Source: Pirellulaceae bacterium (GTDB taxonomy: Bacteria; Planctomycetota; Planctomycetia; Pirellulales; Pirellulaceae). From it: a stretch of DNA of 63,927 nucleotides. Both the position numbers and the translations under genes were made by a program. Position 1 is the first letter of the stretch, and every line of letters begins with the position of its first letter. The DNA is taken from contig JADHUC010000011.1 in assembly GCA_016784735.1 (NCBI GenBank), forward strand, positions 1-63,927, in the 5' to 3' direction. The notes beneath the pieces were generated by a model, which saw only the letters and a list, made by a program, of their open reading frames with translations, did no database searches and was not told where the DNA came from. Below, in pieces: positions 62,211 through 63,927 of this stretch.

Positions 62211-63410
62211 TCAAATCTCGTACTGAGGCACCTTCAACCGCTCGCCGTCCTTCAGAGCCGACTGATGGGCGATGAAGCCGCAGACTGTCATGTTTAGCGC
62301 TGAAGCAACATTGACCAGTGGCTTGCGGTCTTCCATGATGGCCAGGACAAACTCGTTCATAAGCTGTCCATGCGAGCCGCCATGACCGCCGGCCTTCACA
62401 CCGGGCGGCAGTGGCGGTCGCGTGGTATCGGGCAAATCCTTCATCGCGCCACGGTATTCCGTGCCGTCCATCCAGCCTTTCTCGCCAAACACTCGTCCGG
62501 TTTCGCCGCCTTTCTTGAATGTGCTGCGGCACTTCAACATCCGGGACGTTCCGCCTTCGGAAGTCTCGAACAGCGCGATTTCATCGGTGAACAGATTACC
62601 GTACCGGTTGGCACCCGGTCGAAAATCGCTGGTTCCCGACTGGAAACCAACGCACGACACAGAGGTAAACGTCTTGTCGGTCACGCCAACGTAATAGGCC
62701 GTCGAATGCGTGGGATACCATAAGGGCGGTATGCCCTTCCGCCACTCCTTGTACGACGGAAGCGATCCATCGCCATGGTAGTGATAGTATTCCCCTTCGG
62801 AATAGACCAGCCTGCCGAACCCGCCCGCCATGTAGATCTGCCGCATGGCATAGCAATCGGGGCGGTAACAGGACGTCTCGAACATCATGTATTTCTTGCC
62901 GGTCGTCTTTACGGTCTCCAGCAATTCGTCAGCCTGCTCGATCGACCCGTAAACAGCCGGGACAGCGGTGGCGGCGTGCTTGCCGTGTTTCATCACTTCG
63001 ATGCAGTGCCGAGCGTGACTCGGAGCATCTGTGGCACAGAAGATGGCCTCGATCGAATCGTCTTTGACCATCTCTTCCAGCGACGGATACGTTTTCTCGC
63101 AACGGCACGCCTGGGCCAATCTGGCACACCGATCGGGAAACAGGTCGCTGACGGCTACGATTTCGACGTTGGGGTGATCCTGAAAACTGAACGCCGCACC
63201 GAAACGGCAATAGCCGTATCCGACGATGCCCACGCGGATCTTGCGGTCCGAGACGGGCTCCCACTTCTTTGACGCGTTCGGATCGGCGGGCTCTTCCTCA
63301 AAGCCCTGAATCGGCTTCCGCTTGGGCGGGGCCGCTCCGGTTAACCCCAATGCGGCTGCACCCACGCCAACGGACTGCAGGAACGAACGTCGTGATTTGG
63401 AGTCGGTCAT
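62211..63410 (-). CDS. Gfo/Idh/MocA family protein, Tat-exported, GH109-like motif
   Basis: A 399-residue exported protein. SRRSFLQSVGVGAAALGLTG is a Tat signal. The Rossmann region reads RVGIVGYGYCRFGAAFS. Where classical members have EKP, this one has GKHAATAVPAVYGS. The V-P-A pattern matches the alternative motif of the GH109 alpha-N-acetylgalactosaminidase-like branch, so it may be a glycosidase using NAD; that is inference. It shares a strand with the oxidoreductase at 61051, 11 bases upstream. Confidence 0.85.
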   Translation of the reverse strand: MTDSKSRRSFLQSVGVGAAALGLTGAAPPKRKPIQGFEEEPADPNASKKWEPVSDRKIRVGIVGYGYCRFGAAFSFQDHPNVEIVAVSDLFPDRCARLAQACRCEKTYPSLEEMVKDDSIEAIFCATDAPSHARHCIEVMKHGKHAATAVPAVYGSIEQADELLETVKTTGKKYMMFETSCYRPDCYAMRQIYMAGGFGRLVYSEGEYYHYHGDGSLPSYKEWRKGIPPLWYPTHSTAYYVGVTDKTFTSVSCVGFQSGTSDFRPGANRYGNLFTDEIALFETSEGGTSRMLKCRSTFKKGGETGRVFGEKGWMDGTEYRGAMKDLPDTTRPPLPPGVKAGGHGGSHGQLMNEFVLAIMEDRKPLVNVASALNMTVCGFIAHQSALKDGERLKVPQYEI

Positions 63411-63441
63411 AACAGGTGCTCCTTGATAACAGAGAGATTGC

Positions 63442-63927
63442 TTACATCAGTGTCTTTTCCGCCGCGGCAATGGCTTCTTCGATAATCTCTAACGCCTTGG
63501 CGGCGGTATCAAAGTCCATCACGATGGGCGGACTCATCCGAAGAATGTGTCCCGCGGGAATCCAGGCCAATCCGTTTCGGAAGGCATGTTGGTAGACGAA
63601 CTCGCCCGCCTCGTTAAACGGTTCTTTCGTCTCGCGATCCTTGACCAGTTCGATTCCCATCAACGCACCTTTGCAGCGTACGTCGCCGATGATCGGATGC
63701 CGTTCCTTCATCTGCTCTAGGATCTTCGAGCAATGTTCGCCCAACGCCGTGCAATATTCCAGCAAGTTCTCCTGCTGGATGACTTCCGTACTTGCCAACG
63801 CCGCGGCGCACGCCATGGGATTGCCCCCGTAGCTGCTGGAGGCCGAGATCTTCTCGAAACTCTCCTTGTGCGCCTCGCGCACCGCCACGCAGGTTACGGG
63901 GAATCCGTTGCCGAAGCCTTTTCCGAT
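63442..63927 (-). CDS. Class III aminotransferase (N-terminal part outside window)
   Basis: The frame is open from the window edge to 63442, giving 162 C-terminal residues; the N-terminus lies beyond 63927. The visible start IGKGFGNGFPV corresponds to the family's AKGLGNGFP segment whose Lys binds pyridoxal phosphate. SASSSYGGNPMACAAALA and RMSPPIVMDFDTAAKALEII follow, as in class III enzymes (acetylornithine, GABA type). The reaction would be a PLP-dependent transamination, the substrate being unknown. Confidence 0.85.
   Translation of the reverse strand: MGKGFGNGFPVTCVAVREAHKESFEKISASSSYGGNPMACAAALASTEVIQQENLLEYCTALGEHCSKILEQMKERHPIIGDVRCKGALMGIELVKDRETKEPFNEAGEFVYQHAFRNGLAWIPAGHILRMSPPIVMDFDTAAKALEIIEEAIAAAEKTLM

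Noticed and set aside
1..63927. tRNA, rRNA, transposase or integrase genes
   Set aside because: I looked for cloverleaf-like stems, ribosomal RNA stretches and DDE or tyrosine-recombinase motifs and found none that I could support by eye.

Overview
This window looks like a chromosomal stretch from a member of the Planctomycetota, probably of the Pirellula/Rhodopirellula type. The inference rests on five secreted or cytosolic families typical of that phylum: four Gfo/Idh/MocA oxidoreductases (three with twin-arginine signals), a Tat-exported sulfatase, a heparinase-type lyase, an NHL-repeat protein and an M6 protease with P domains. It also rests on a large exopolysaccharide locus and on many short palindromic elements in the gaps between genes. 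No rRNA, tRNA, CRISPR array, insertion sequence or phage gene was recognised.

Layout. (1) 1-10,400: NHL-repeat protein (cut by the edge), two Gfo/Idh/MocA oxidoreductases, an NTF2-like protein, an FG-GAP/VCBS fragment, a glycosidase-like secreted protein and a large M6 metalloprotease. (2) 10,840-16,700: an arsenosugar locus. It has a remnant of a flavoprotein reductase, a three-unit YHS protein, a DUF547 protein, arsM, arsS and the arsenosugar-type glycosyltransferase, followed by a YgbA-like protein. (3) 16,767-23,350, minus strand: a polysaccharide-breakdown group of sulfatase, heparinase II/III-type protein, secreted unknown and methyltransferase. (4) 23,600-25,350: two small unknown genes and a membrane-anchored endonuclease/exonuclease/phosphatase protein.

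(5) 25,450-52,710 is the centrepiece, an exopolysaccharide locus. A long minus-strand run (42,808 to 25,450) encodes a Wzc-like tyrosine autokinase, an initiating phosphoglycosyltransferase fused to a polysaccharide deacetylase, one family 2 and three family 4 glycosyltransferases, an O-antigen-ligase-like protein, a CapA-like protein, two tandem CapK/phenylacetate-CoA-ligase-like enzymes, another family 2 glycosyltransferase and a flippase. A plus-strand insertion (43,090-46,265) with different codon use separates this run from the Wza-like export lipoprotein (46,291-47,358). Divergent from the export gene is a tight plus-strand set: asparagine-synthase-like amidotransferase, acyl carrier protein, AMP-forming ligase and NAD-synthase-like enzyme. 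Together these genes can start, extend, deacetylate, flip, polymerise and export a glycan, and probably decorate it with acyl or amide groups. The gene content resembles exosortase-A (XrtA/PEP-CTERM) polysaccharide loci, but no exosortase is visible in the window.

(6) 52,900-63,927: a secreted alpha/beta hydrolase, an orphan PAS histidine kinase, cardiolipin synthase, a short YidC-type insertase, an ExbD-like membrane protein, two small proteins, two more Gfo/Idh/MocA proteins and a class III aminotransferase cut by the window edge.

The best candidates for something undescribed are the amidotransferase/ACP/ligase/NadE-like module together with the twin CapK-like ligases, the phosphoglycosyltransferase-deacetylase fusion, the apparently circularly permuted binding module inserted in the heparinase-type protein, and the many palindromic repeat families, two of which lie inside operons.
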